Assembly (NCBI GenBank): GCA_035318985.1 | Contig: DATHDP010000077.1 | Location: forward strand, 1-33,216 | DNA: 33,216 nt | Origin: VBAS01 sp035318985 | GTDB lineage: Bacteria > Bacteroidota > Bacteroidia > Chitinophagales > Chitinophagaceae | Reading direction: 5' to 3' | In this document: positions 14,777 through 23,070 of the stretch, piece after piece | How the letters are laid out: each line of letters opens with the position of its first letter | Numbering within the stretch: the stretch's first letter is position 1 | Translations under genes and position numbers: made by a program | The notes under the pieces: model-generated | The model's input: the letters and a program-made list of their open reading frames with translations, nothing else | What the model was told of the DNA's origin: nothing | Databases searched by the model: none

Positions 14777-17392
14777 ATGAAAAAAACTCTTTCGATAGTA
14801 GTTTTATTTTTTTCGATCTGTGTGTATGCACAGGATTACAAATCATTCCCGATGTGGGATCCTTCATTGCCAATAGAAACAAGAGTAAATGATGTAGTAA
14901 GTCGTTTGACACTGGAAGAAAAAGTAAAACAAATGCTGAATGCAACACCAGCTATACCACGCCTGGGCATTCCTGCATACGATTGGTGGAATGAAACATT
15001 GCACGGCGTGGCAAGAACTCCATTTAAAGTAACATCATATCCGCAGGCAATTGGAATGGCAGCAACATGGGATACAACTTCATTGTACAGAATGGCCGAT
15101 TACTCAGCATTGGAAGGAAGAGCCGTGCACAATAAAGCGACCGAGCTAGGAAGAGAGAAGGAAAGATATTTAGGATTGACATATTGGACACCCAACATCA
15201 ACATCTTTCGTGATCCACGCTGGGGTCGCGGACAGGAAACATATGGAGAAGATCCTTTCTTAACAGCAATGATGGCCCGTGCATTTGTTCATGGCTTGCA
15301 AGGTGATGATCCGAAATATTTAAAAGCAGCAGCATGTGCTAAACACTTTGCCGTACACAGTGGCCCGGAACCATCACGACATGTTGATAATTTCAACCCG
15401 ACTACTTATGATCTATGGGATACCTATTTACCTGCGTTCAGAGAATTAGTTACAAACGCAAATGTTGCTGGTGTAATGTGCGCATACAATGCAGTGAATA
15501 CACAACCTTGTTGTGCAAATGATCTCTTGATGAATGATATTTTACGCAAGCAATGGAAGTTTACCGGTTATGTTACCAGTGACTGCTGGGCAATAGATGA
15601 TTTCTTTAAATATCATAAAACACACAAAGATTCTGTAACAGCTGCGGTGGATGGCGTTGTTCATGGTACCGATATTGAATGCGGCACTTCGGTTTATTAT
15701 ACATTATATAATGGAGTAAAAAGTGGGTTGATAAAAGAAGAACAGCTTGATGTTTCATTGAGAAGATTATTTATGATCCGTTATCGATTAGGCATGTTTG
15801 ATCCGGTTTCGATGGTAAAATATGCGCAAACACCGGCATCTGTGTTGGAATCACCGGAACATAAAGCTCTTGCTTTAAAGATGGCGCAGCAATCAATTGT
15901 ATTATTAAAGAACGACAAGAATTTGTTGCCTCTCAGTAAAAAAATAAAAAAGATAGCCGTTGTCGGTCCAAACGCGGATAATACTATTTCTGTTCTTGGA
16001 AATTATAATGGAGTGCCGTCGGAAATTGTTACTGCATTAAAAGGAATAAAAGATAAGCTGGGAAAAGATGTGGAGGTGATATATGAAAAAGCATTGAATT
16101 TTACCAATGATACTTTACTGGCTTATGAAGACGTAAGCAGGCAATATGCAATTGGAGAAGGTACACCTGGCTTCAGGGCTGAATATTATAACAACACAGA
16201 ACTAAAAGGTGAACCGATCGTACAAACAGAAAGCAATCTTGATCATTTCTGGCAGGAAGGTCAGGCAGTTGTAGGTGATATCAGGGCTAACAATTTTTCG
16301 GCACGTTACACTACTTACTACTCTTCAGATAAAGACGGAGAGATAACTTTTGAAATAGAAGGTGATGATGGGTATAAATTTTTTATCAATGATAGAGAAA
16401 TATATAATTCATGGTTGCGCAACCGATGGGGCGCAAGGCAATATCGCCAGAAAATTGTGAAGGGCCAGCAATATAAAATAGTAGTGGAATACTGGCAGGG
16501 AGAAGGCAAAGGCAATATAAGATTGAGGGCAGGAAATTTTGAACGGTTCAATATGAATGCATTTCTGAACCGCATTAAAGATGTAGACGCTATCATTTAT
16601 GTTGGTGGAATTTCACCGCAACTGGAAGGTGAAGAAATGAGAGTTGATTTCCCCGGTTTTAAAGGCGGTGACAGAACTTCTATTTTATTGCCACAAATAC
16701 AAACCGATGCAATGAAAGCATTGAGGTCAACCGGCAAACCAGTTGTATTTGTAATGATGACCGGAAGTGCTATTGCTATTCCATGGGAGAATGAAAACAT
16801 TCCTGCGATCATCAATGCATGGTACGGTGGACAAAGTGCCGGCACTGCAATTGCGGACGTTTTGTTTGGCGATTACAATCCTGCCGGAAGATTACCAGTT
16901 ACTTTTTATAAAAGTGACAACGATTTGCCAGACTTTAGCGACTACTCTATGAACAACAGGACTTATCGTTATTTCAAAGGTGAAGCGTTATATCCTTTTG
17001 GATATGGGTTAAGCTATACGACGTTTAAGTATGATCAATTAAAAATTCCTGTAACCATTGCAAAGGGAAGGAACATCACTGTTAGTGTTCGAGTGACGAA
17101 TAAAGGTAAAATGGATGGAGAAGAAGTGGTGCAATTGTATTTGCAGCATCAAAACCTTACAGCGAAGACGCCGATCCAGGCATTAAAAGGTTTTCAAAGA
17201 ATTAATTTAAAGAAAGGCGAAAGCAAGACAATAAATTTTGAATTAACACCAGAACAATTGTCATTAGTGAATGAAACAGGGTCAACATATCAGCCAGAAG
17301 GAAAAATATTAATAAGCGTTGGTGGCGGTCAACCTGGTATAAAAAACAAAACAACAAGCAATGTTGTAAATTCAATCATTACTGTATTATAA
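14777..17392 (+). CDS. GH3 beta-xylosidase with PA14 insert
   Basis: Exo-acting GH3 glycosidase, 871 aa from the ATG at 14777; an in-frame TTG at 14771 is less likely. A signal peptide ends VYAQ, so it is periplasmic. Order: GH3 N-terminal barrel (WNETLHGVAR; KAAACAKHFAVHSGPEPSRH; nucleophile Asp269 in GYVTSDCWAID), then the start of the C-terminal alpha/beta sandwich (IVLLKNDKNLLPL). A PA14 domain follows at about 463-588 (GFRAEYYNNTEL, GDDGYKFFIN), and the sandwich resumes with YVGGISPQLEGEEM. A fibronectin-III-like domain ends the protein (YPFGYGLSYTTFKYD). SDCWAI and the HSGPE motif are typical of beta-xylosidases in this family. It probably releases xylose from xylo-oligosaccharides. The GH51 gene begins 4-10 bp downstream, so the two are co-transcribed. 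Confidence 0.94.
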   Translation: MKKTLSIVVLFFSICVYAQDYKSFPMWDPSLPIETRVNDVVSRLTLEEKVKQMLNATPAIPRLGIPAYDWWNETLHGVARTPFKVTSYPQAIGMAATWDTTSLYRMADYSALEGRAVHNKATELGREKERYLGLTYWTPNINIFRDPRWGRGQETYGEDPFLTAMMARAFVHGLQGDDPKYLKAAACAKHFAVHSGPEPSRHVDNFNPTTYDLWDTYLPAFRELVTNANVAGVMCAYNAVNTQPCCANDLLMNDILRKQWKFTGYVTSDCWAIDDFFKYHKTHKDSVTAAVDGVVHGTDIECGTSVYYTLYNGVKSGLIKEEQLDVSLRRLFMIRYRLGMFDPVSMVKYAQTPASVLESPEHKALALKMAQQSIVLLKNDKNLLPLSKKIKKIAVVGPNADNTISVLGNYNGVPSEIVTALKGIKDKLGKDVEVIYEKALNFTNDTLLAYEDVSRQYAIGEGTPGFRAEYYNNTELKGEPIVQTESNLDHFWQEGQAVVGDIRANNFSARYTTYYSSDKDGEITFEIEGDDGYKFFINDREIYNSWLRNRWGARQYRQKIVKGQQYKIVVEYWQGEGKGNIRLRAGNFERFNMNAFLNRIKDVDAIIYVGGISPQLEGEEMRVDFPGFKGGDRTSILLPQIQTDAMKALRSTGKPVVFVMMTGSAIAIPWENENIPAIINAWYGGQSAGTAIADVLFGDYNPAGRLPVTFYKSDNDLPDFSDYSMNNRTYRYFKGEALYPFGYGLSYTTFKYDQLKIPVTIAKGRNITVSVRVTNKGKMDGEEVVQLYLQHQNLTAKTPIQALKGFQRINLKKGESKTINFELTPEQLSLVNETGSTYQPEGKILISVGGGQPGIKNKTTSNVVNSIITVL

Positions 17393-17396
17393 TAAA

Positions 17397-18941
17397 ATGA
17401 GTATGAAAAAAATATTTGTTCTAATCAGTTTATTCTGTGTAAAGATCCTTTCTGCGCAAAACACTATTGTTTTGAATGCTGACAAAGGCAAAGACATCAT
17501 CAACAAAAATATCTATGGGCATTTTGCAGAGCATCTTGGTCATTGCATCTATGGTGGATTTTATGTTGGCGATAGTAATACAACCATTCCGAATAAAAAT
17601 GGTATAAGGCTTGATGTTGTCGATGCATTGAAAAAATTAAAAATACCAGTGCTTCGTTGGCCGGGTGGATGTTTTGCAGATACATATCATTGGAAAGATG
17701 GTGTGGGCCCCAAAAAAGAAAGACCATCAATGCTAAATGTATGGTGGGGAAATGTAAAAGAAGATAACAGTTTTGGTACCAATGAATTTTTGAACATGTG
17801 TGAAATGCTTGGTGCAGAGCCTTATCTCAGTGGAAATGTAGGAAGCGGCACACCACAGGAATTAAGTGATTGGGTAAAATATACTATTCATCCTAATGGA
17901 AGCAGCCCGATGCCGGATTTACGTTTGAAAAATGGACGTGCTAATCCATGGCATGTAAAATACTGGGGATTAGGAAATGAAGCCTGGGGTTGCGGCGGAA
18001 ATATGAAACCTGAGTATTATGCAAACATCTATCGTCAGTATGTTACTTTCATGACCAATGGCGATCCTAAGGAGCGGATATTCCGGATAGCATCAGGTGC
18101 AAGTGATGCAGATTATAACTGGACAGAAGTTTTAATGCGGGATATTCCGTTAAACATGCTTGATGCTGTAGGTGTTCATCATTATTCTGTAATTGATTGG
18201 AGCAAAAAAGGATCTGCTACGGCATTTTCAGAAGAAGAATATTATTCAACTATGCAAAAGGCTTTGCAAATGGAAGAATTAGTCACCAAACACAGCGCTG
18301 TCATGGATAAGTATGATCCTGCGAAAAGAGTAGCGATGGTGGTAGATGAATGGGGCGGATGGTATGATGTAGAACCAGGTACAAATGGTGCTTTCCTCTT
18401 TCAGCAAAACACAATGCGGGATGCAATGATTGCAGGCACTACGCTTAATATTTTTAATAATCATTGTGAAAGGGTGAAAATGGCAAACCTTGCACAGATC
18501 ATTAATGTTTTGCAGGCGGTAATTCTTACCAGGGAAGAAAAAATAATTTTAACTCCTACTTACCATGTAATGGAAATGTATAATGTACACCAGGATGCCG
18601 TAATGCTGCCTATTACTTTAACAAGCGATAATTATACAATGGGGAAAGAAAAACTAAAAGCTATTTCTGCATCTGCATCAAGAGATAAGAATGGCCTGAC
18701 ACATATTTCCCTGGTGAATATTGATGCGAATAAAGCACAATCGGTTTCTATCAACATTAACGGAGCGGATTATAAAACAGTAAGCGGAAGAATTTTAACA
18801 TCAGACAAATTGCAGAACTATAACAGCTTTGAAGATCCAAATAAGATCACTCCTGCGGTTTTTAAGGGAGCTCAGTTAAACGGTTCAAAACTAAATTTAA
18901 CTATTCCGCCATTCAGCGTGGTGGTACTGGAATTAAAATGA
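17397..18941 (+). CDS. GH51 alpha-L-arabinofuranosidase 1
   Basis: Removes arabinofuranosyl side chains from arabinoxylan fragments. It has 514 aa, with a signal peptide ending ILSAQ (about residue 21), so it is exported. GH51 markers: IYGHFAEHLGHCIYGG near the N-terminus, LRWPGGCFADTYHWKDG, acid/base Glu195 in WGLGNEAWGCGG, HHYSV, and nucleophile Glu318 in VVDEWGGWYD. A C-terminal beta-sandwich ends PPFSVVVLELK. A start at the second Met (17403) would give an equally good signal peptide. Its stop overlaps the DUF6807 start by 4 bp (ATGA), indicating translational coupling. Confidence 0.95.
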   Translation: MSMKKIFVLISLFCVKILSAQNTIVLNADKGKDIINKNIYGHFAEHLGHCIYGGFYVGDSNTTIPNKNGIRLDVVDALKKLKIPVLRWPGGCFADTYHWKDGVGPKKERPSMLNVWWGNVKEDNSFGTNEFLNMCEMLGAEPYLSGNVGSGTPQELSDWVKYTIHPNGSSPMPDLRLKNGRANPWHVKYWGLGNEAWGCGGNMKPEYYANIYRQYVTFMTNGDPKERIFRIASGASDADYNWTEVLMRDIPLNMLDAVGVHHYSVIDWSKKGSATAFSEEEYYSTMQKALQMEELVTKHSAVMDKYDPAKRVAMVVDEWGGWYDVEPGTNGAFLFQQNTMRDAMIAGTTLNIFNNHCERVKMANLAQIINVLQAVILTREEKIILTPTYHVMEMYNVHQDAVMLPITLTSDNYTMGKEKLKAISASASRDKNGLTHISLVNIDANKAQSVSININGADYKTVSGRILTSDKLQNYNSFEDPNKITPAVFKGAQLNGSKLNLTIPPFSVVVLELK

Positions 18942-19939
18942 GAAACGTGAAAAGAATATTACTATTACTTCCTGTTTTTGTAGCAAGCAATATTTGTTTT
19001 GCTCAACAGACAAAAACGAAACAATCAAAATCGAGTGTTAAGTTAAGTATCGATAGTGTATTGACAATTTCATCTGGGAATCAAAAACTACTGACTTATC
19101 AATTTAAAACAGTTTATCCTCCGGTTGGGCAGGATACAAATTATAAACGAAGTGGTTTTATTCATCCACTTTATACGCCGCATGGACAGGTACTGACAAG
19201 GATACAACCACCCGATCATTACCATCATTATGGTATCTGGAATGCGTGGACACATACTTTCTTCGAAGGCGATACAGTTGATTTCTGGAATATAAAGGGC
19301 AGGCAAGGTACAGTCAGGTTTGCAAAATTTACTTCCAAAGTCAGCAACTCAAAATACGCAGAGTACACAGCATTGCAGGAACATGTAGTATTCAAAAAAG
19401 ATAAAACTGAAAAGGTTGCACTGAATGAATGGCAAACTGTAAGAGTATATGACCCCGTAAAGAATGGAGATTATTATGTAGTCGACATTACATCAAAAAT
19501 GCAATGTGCATCACAAAGCCCTTTATTGATCGTTGCTTATCGGTATGCCGGATTTGGTTGGCGGGCTACTGAATATTGGGACAAGAATAATTCTGAAATG
19601 CTGACATCAGAGGGAAAAAGAAGAGATAATACTGATAATACAAAGGGAAGCTGGTTAGTGGTATATGGTTTTTTGCCGGATAATGAGAGAGGTGGCATTG
19701 TGATGTTATCGCATCCAACAAATTATAATTATCCTGAACCGATGAGAATATGGGATAAAAAGCAAAACGGAGGAAGAGGTGATGTGTTTGCCAGCTTCGC
19801 TCCTACAAAAGATAAAGATTGGTTATTAGAACCGGGGAAAACATATACATTAAAATACAGGCTGGTTGTGTTCAATGGAGAGTTCTCTGCGGAAAAAGCA
19901 GAGAAAGCATGGCAGACCTTTGTGAAAGAAGTGAAATAA
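18938..19939 (+). CDS. DUF6807 (PmoA-like) exported protein
   Basis: 333-aa protein with a signal peptide ending NICFAQ (about 23). The family core is recognisable as SGFIHPLYTPHGQVLT, PPDHYHHYGIWNAWTH and DFWNIKGRQGTVRF. This is the DUF6807 family, often labelled 'methane oxygenase PmoA' in databases; that name is misleading and nothing here suggests a methane monooxygenase. The clustered His and aromatic residues (DHYHHYGIW) look like a binding or catalytic site. It overlaps the GH51 stop by 4 bp and is followed by a dispersed repeat and a Tat-exported oxidoreductase. In Bacteroidota this family commonly neighbours Gfo/Idh/MocA genes. Its function is unknown; a sugar-processing role is inferred from context only. 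Confidence 0.85.
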   Translation: MRNVKRILLLLPVFVASNICFAQQTKTKQSKSSVKLSIDSVLTISSGNQKLLTYQFKTVYPPVGQDTNYKRSGFIHPLYTPHGQVLTRIQPPDHYHHYGIWNAWTHTFFEGDTVDFWNIKGRQGTVRFAKFTSKVSNSKYAEYTALQEHVVFKKDKTEKVALNEWQTVRVYDPVKNGDYYVVDITSKMQCASQSPLLIVAYRYAGFGWRATEYWDKNNSEMLTSEGKRRDNTDNTKGSWLVVYGFLPDNERGGIVMLSHPTNYNYPEPMRIWDKKQNGGRGDVFASFAPTKDKDWLLEPGKTYTLKYRLVVFNGEFSAEKAEKAWQTFVKEVK

Positions 19940-19950
19940 TAAAGTGAAAG

Positions 19951-20008
19951 GTGAATAGAATTACAGAACGTACAAGTGAGTGACACAACAGAAGTTTAAT
20001 AGAAATAC
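19951..20008 (+). repeat. Dispersed intergenic repeat, copy B
   Basis: Aligned to copy A (14691-14745) it shares TGAATAGAATT at its start, GTACAAG in the middle and AATAG near the end, with one indel and scattered changes. It lies 12 bp after the DUF6807 stop, in the gap before the Tat oxidoreductase. Confidence 0.6.
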
Positions 20009-20053
20009 AAAAACTGGTAAAACAAAAAATATTCATCACAAAAATTAAAACCG

Positions 20054-21433
20054 ATGAAAAAAAGAAATCAATCCCGTCGTGAGTTTTTGAGTAACTCTCT
20101 TAAAGCATCAGCGTTACTCGCAATTCCATCAATTGTGCCTTCAAGTGTATTTGGAAGAAATGCGCCAAGCAATCGTATCAATGTAGCAGCGATCGGTACG
20201 GGACGCATTTCCCGTGTTCATGATATGCCCGGTGTGTTGCAATATGATTATGCTCAAATAATGGCTGTTTGTGATCTCGACTCAAATCGGGCCGAAGAAG
20301 GAAAAAAATTCGTGAATGACTTTTACACCAAACGTGATGGCAAACCATATGATGGTGTGAAGTTGTACACTGATTATCGTGAGTTGCTGCAGAATAAAGA
20401 TATTGATGCAGTGTTGATCAGCACGCCTGATCATACACATGCAATGATCGGTGCAGCGGCTGCCCGTGCTAAAAAACATATTTATATGCAGAAGCCGGCA
20501 TCACTAACGATCGCTGAAGGAAGAGTGATCGCTGATGTAGTTACAAAAAGTGGTGTGAAGTTCCAGATAGGAAGTCAGCAGCGAAGCAGTGAACAGTTTC
20601 GTTATGCAGCGGAGCTGGTTAAGAATGGCCGCATTGGTGAATTGAAAACTGTTTATGTTGGATTGCCCGGCGATCCTCCCGGCGGAAATAAAACGGAGAT
20701 GCCTGTTCCAAAAAATCTCAACTACGATATGTGGTTGGCATCAACTCCTGAAGTTTATTATACAGTTGATCGTGTGCATCCGCAGGTTGGTTATGATCGT
20801 CCGGGTTGGTTACGTTGCGAACAGTTTGGCGCTGGCATGATCACAGGTTGGGGAGCACATCATATTGACAGTGCACATTGGGGAATGGGAATGGAACGCA
20901 GCGGCCCTGTTGAGATCTGGTGTGATAAAGTTGAGTTTGCAACAGGTGGATTGTGGGATGTGCATGGCATTTTTAAAACAGAAGCAAAATACGCCAATGG
21001 TGTTACGATGATCGTTAGCAATGAATTTCCAAATGGAATAAAGTTCGAAGGCACTAATGGTTGGGTGTTTGTTTCAAGAGGCGATTACAATGTTACAGGA
21101 AGTGATCCGACAAAACCAGGTGAAAGAGCAAAGAAAATCGATGCAAGTGATCCTAATATGCTTACATCAGTTATTGGTCCAAATGAATTTCATTTTACAG
21201 TCAGCAAGGAACATCATGGCAACTGGCTCGAAGCAATTAGAGATAATAAAGTAACGATCGCACCTGTTGAAGAAGCACATCGTGCCTGCTCAGCTTGTTT
21301 GTTGCATCATATTTCAATGAAGCTGAGAAGAAAATTGAATTGGGATCCGAAGACTGAAAAATTCAAAAACGATAATGAGGCAAATGCAATGTTGAGTCGC
21401 AAGCAAAGAAAAGGATATGAAACTGCTGCATAA
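20054..21433 (+). CDS. Tat-exported Gfo/Idh/MocA-family oxidoreductase
   Basis: 459-aa NAD(P)-dependent sugar oxidoreductase relative. The N-terminus has a twin-arginine motif (SRREFL, Arg8-Arg9) and a hydrophobic stretch, so it is probably exported folded with its nucleotide bound. The Rossmann fold is seen in INVAAIGTGRIS (42-53), VCDLD and ISTPDHTH (122-129). The usual EKP motif is QKP here (146-148), a variant seen in exported members. The C-terminal substrate domain contains GWGAHHIDSAHW (265-276), whose histidine is the expected catalytic residue. GH109-like glycosidases and glucose-fructose-oxidoreductase-like enzymes share this build, so it may oxidise a sugar transiently or cleave a glycosidic bond by an NAD-dependent route. 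It has no PUL-specific substrate evidence. Confidence 0.9.
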   Translation: MKKRNQSRREFLSNSLKASALLAIPSIVPSSVFGRNAPSNRINVAAIGTGRISRVHDMPGVLQYDYAQIMAVCDLDSNRAEEGKKFVNDFYTKRDGKPYDGVKLYTDYRELLQNKDIDAVLISTPDHTHAMIGAAAARAKKHIYMQKPASLTIAEGRVIADVVTKSGVKFQIGSQQRSSEQFRYAAELVKNGRIGELKTVYVGLPGDPPGGNKTEMPVPKNLNYDMWLASTPEVYYTVDRVHPQVGYDRPGWLRCEQFGAGMITGWGAHHIDSAHWGMGMERSGPVEIWCDKVEFATGGLWDVHGIFKTEAKYANGVTMIVSNEFPNGIKFEGTNGWVFVSRGDYNVTGSDPTKPGERAKKIDASDPNMLTSVIGPNEFHFTVSKEHHGNWLEAIRDNKVTIAPVEEAHRACSACLLHHISMKLRRKLNWDPKTEKFKNDNEANAMLSRKQRKGYETAA

Positions 21434-21440
21434 ACCCCCT

Positions 21441-21459
21441 GTCCCCCTGAAGGGGTGAC
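21441..21459. terminator. C/G-rich hairpin after the Tat oxidoreductase
   Basis: GTCCCCC pairs with GGGGTGAC around a TGAA loop with one bulge, 8 bp after the stop codon. There is no T tract, so it may be a weak terminator or a decayed repeat. A similar but shorter CCC-TAAA-GGG stem occurs at 26450 after the propeller gene. Confidence 0.35.
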
Positions 21460-21549
21460 TTAGGTAAAAACAGTTCTTATAGTTTGGAATTGTAAAATTG
21501 TTGAAGTGGAGTGTAAGGTTTATGGTCCAGGCAATATTGCTACTATCAT

Positions 21550-21591
21550 CGTTCCTTGCGTCGCACTCTTGTACAGTTAGTTCTTTATTCA
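21550..21591 (-). repeat. Dispersed intergenic repeat, copy C (inverted)
   Basis: Read on the minus strand, this region has TGAATA, then an exact 20-bp match (21556-21575 on the plus strand) to copy A at 14708-14727, then weaker similarity (GATAGTAG versus GAATAGTAG). It is in opposite orientation to copies A and B. Confidence 0.65.
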
Positions 21592-21600
21592 GCTTTATAA

Positions 21601-21674
21601 AACCACAAAGGCACTAGGACACCAAGTTACACAAAGCCCTTCGTGATCCTTCGTGACTTTGTGCCTTAGTGGTT
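21601..21674. repeat. Imperfect 74-bp inverted repeat with internal CACnAAG units
   Basis: AACCACAAAGGCAC at the left end pairs with GTGCCTTAGTGGTT at the right end. Continued inward, about 26 of 35 positions of the two arms match. Each arm is itself built of short units of the type CACAAAG or CACnAAG. It lies 14 bp before the next gene start, so it would form a large hairpin in the 5' leader. I have an impression of similar elements in other Bacteroidota intergenic regions, unverified here. Confidence 0.65.
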
Positions 21675-21688
21675 CAAAAAAATAATCA

Positions 21689-23026
21689 ATGAAACAAACC
21701 CCAATATTATTTTTCGTTTTTATTATGATCATGATGAGTTGTCAATCAGAAAATAAAAATGGTGAAACAGAAACTAAAATTAAACCCGTGCAATTAGTTA
21801 CGCTGGATCCCGGGCATTTCCATGCTGCACTGGTGCAAAAAACAATATATGGTGATGTTGATTCTGTCGTGTATGTATATGCACCTGAAGGAAACGATCT
21901 GAAATTGCATTTAGACAGGATCAATGCATATAACTCAAGAGCTGAGTCACCCACTAACTGGAAAGAAGTTGTTTACACCGGCAATGATTTTTTTGAAAAG
22001 ATGATCGCCGATAAAAAAGGAAATGTCGTTGTGCTCTCAGGAAATAATGCAAAAAAAACGGAATACATTTTGAAAGCATTGGAAGCAGGTTTCAATGTTC
22101 TTGCTGATAAGCCAATGGCCATTACTCCCGAAGATTTTGAATTATTGAAGAAAGCATTTGATGTAGCAAAAGAAAAGAATCTTTTACTATATGATATAAT
22201 GACAGAGAGATTTGAGATCAACACGATCCTTCAAAAAGAATTGTCAATGATCCCTGAGATATTCGGGGAAATAGAAAAAGGAACAGCTGAAAAGCCAGCA
22301 GTAGAAATGACCAGTGATCATAATTTTTATAAAAATGTTTCCGGCAATATAGTAGTTAGGCCAGCTTGGTTTATGGATGCATCTCAACAAGGAAACGGCA
22401 TTGTAGATGTCACTACACATTTGGTTGACCTGGTTCAATGGGAAAGTTTTCCCGAACAAACTTTAGATTATACAAAGGACATAGCAATAATAGCTGCAAG
22501 AAGATGGCCGACTGATATGACAGTGACTCAATTTAAAACGATTACCAAGCTAAATGAGGTTCCGGCTTTTATCGAGAAAGACAAATCAAATGATTCATTA
22601 TTGAAAGTATGGTCGAATGGCGAGATCAATTATACTATAAAAGGCGTTCATGCGAAAGTGAATGTAGTATGGAGTTACCAGACTGAAAGTGGAAGCGATA
22701 CTCATTATTCGATCATGCGTGGCACAAAAGCAAATTTGGTGATCAGGCAGGGCAAGGAAGAAAATTTTAAACCGGTATTGTATATAGAGCCAATAAAGAA
22801 TGATGCAGCTTTCCAAACGATCGTTGAGCAACAGTTTTCAAAAATAAGTACAAAATTCCCCGGCGTTGAATTATACAAGATTACTAAAGGATGGAGTATT
22901 AAATTGCCTGAGAAGTTAGCAGAAGGACACGAATCGCATTTCGGAAGAGTTACTAATAATTTTCTTGAGTATCTGAAGAATAAAAATATGCCGGCCTGGG
23001 AAATACCAAACATGCTGGCAAAATAA
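21689..23026 (+). CDS. Gfo/Idh/MocA-like oxidoreductase lipoprotein
   Basis: 445-aa protein with a short hydrophobic leader ending MMSC (Cys18), a plausible lipobox, so probably membrane-anchored in the periplasm or at the outer membrane. The N-terminal half looks like a Rossmann domain but starts VTLDPGHFHAALVQ (37-50) instead of the normal glycine-rich loop. VVLSGNN and LADKPMAITPEDF follow, with DKP (140-142) in place of EKP. The C-terminal half has DASQQGNGIVDVTTHLVDLVQW, matching the 'putative oxidoreductase C-terminal' family found in Bacteroidota. The lost glycine motif raises the question whether it still binds NAD(P). It follows the Tat oxidoreductase after a repeat-filled 255-bp gap. 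Substrate unknown. Confidence 0.8.
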   Translation: MKQTPILFFVFIMIMMSCQSENKNGETETKIKPVQLVTLDPGHFHAALVQKTIYGDVDSVVYVYAPEGNDLKLHLDRINAYNSRAESPTNWKEVVYTGNDFFEKMIADKKGNVVVLSGNNAKKTEYILKALEAGFNVLADKPMAITPEDFELLKKAFDVAKEKNLLLYDIMTERFEINTILQKELSMIPEIFGEIEKGTAEKPAVEMTSDHNFYKNVSGNIVVRPAWFMDASQQGNGIVDVTTHLVDLVQWESFPEQTLDYTKDIAIIAARRWPTDMTVTQFKTITKLNEVPAFIEKDKSNDSLLKVWSNGEINYTIKGVHAKVNVVWSYQTESGSDTHYSIMRGTKANLVIRQGKEENFKPVLYIEPIKNDAAFQTIVEQQFSKISTKFPGVELYKITKGWSIKLPEKLAEGHESHFGRVTNNFLEYLKNKNMPAWEIPNMLAK

Positions 23027-23070
23027 TACACTACAACTAAATCACTGGAAACTGCTTTAAAGAACAAAAG

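Noticed and set aside
16416..16427. GCGCAACCGATGG-like partial operator in the GH3 gene
   Set aside because: Only the left half and centre match; the right half-site is missing and it lies within coding sequence.
18938..19939. Methane monooxygenase subunit (PmoA) interpretation
   Set aside because: The protein is a soluble exported DUF6807 member without the membrane helices of real PmoA, in a sugar-degradation locus.
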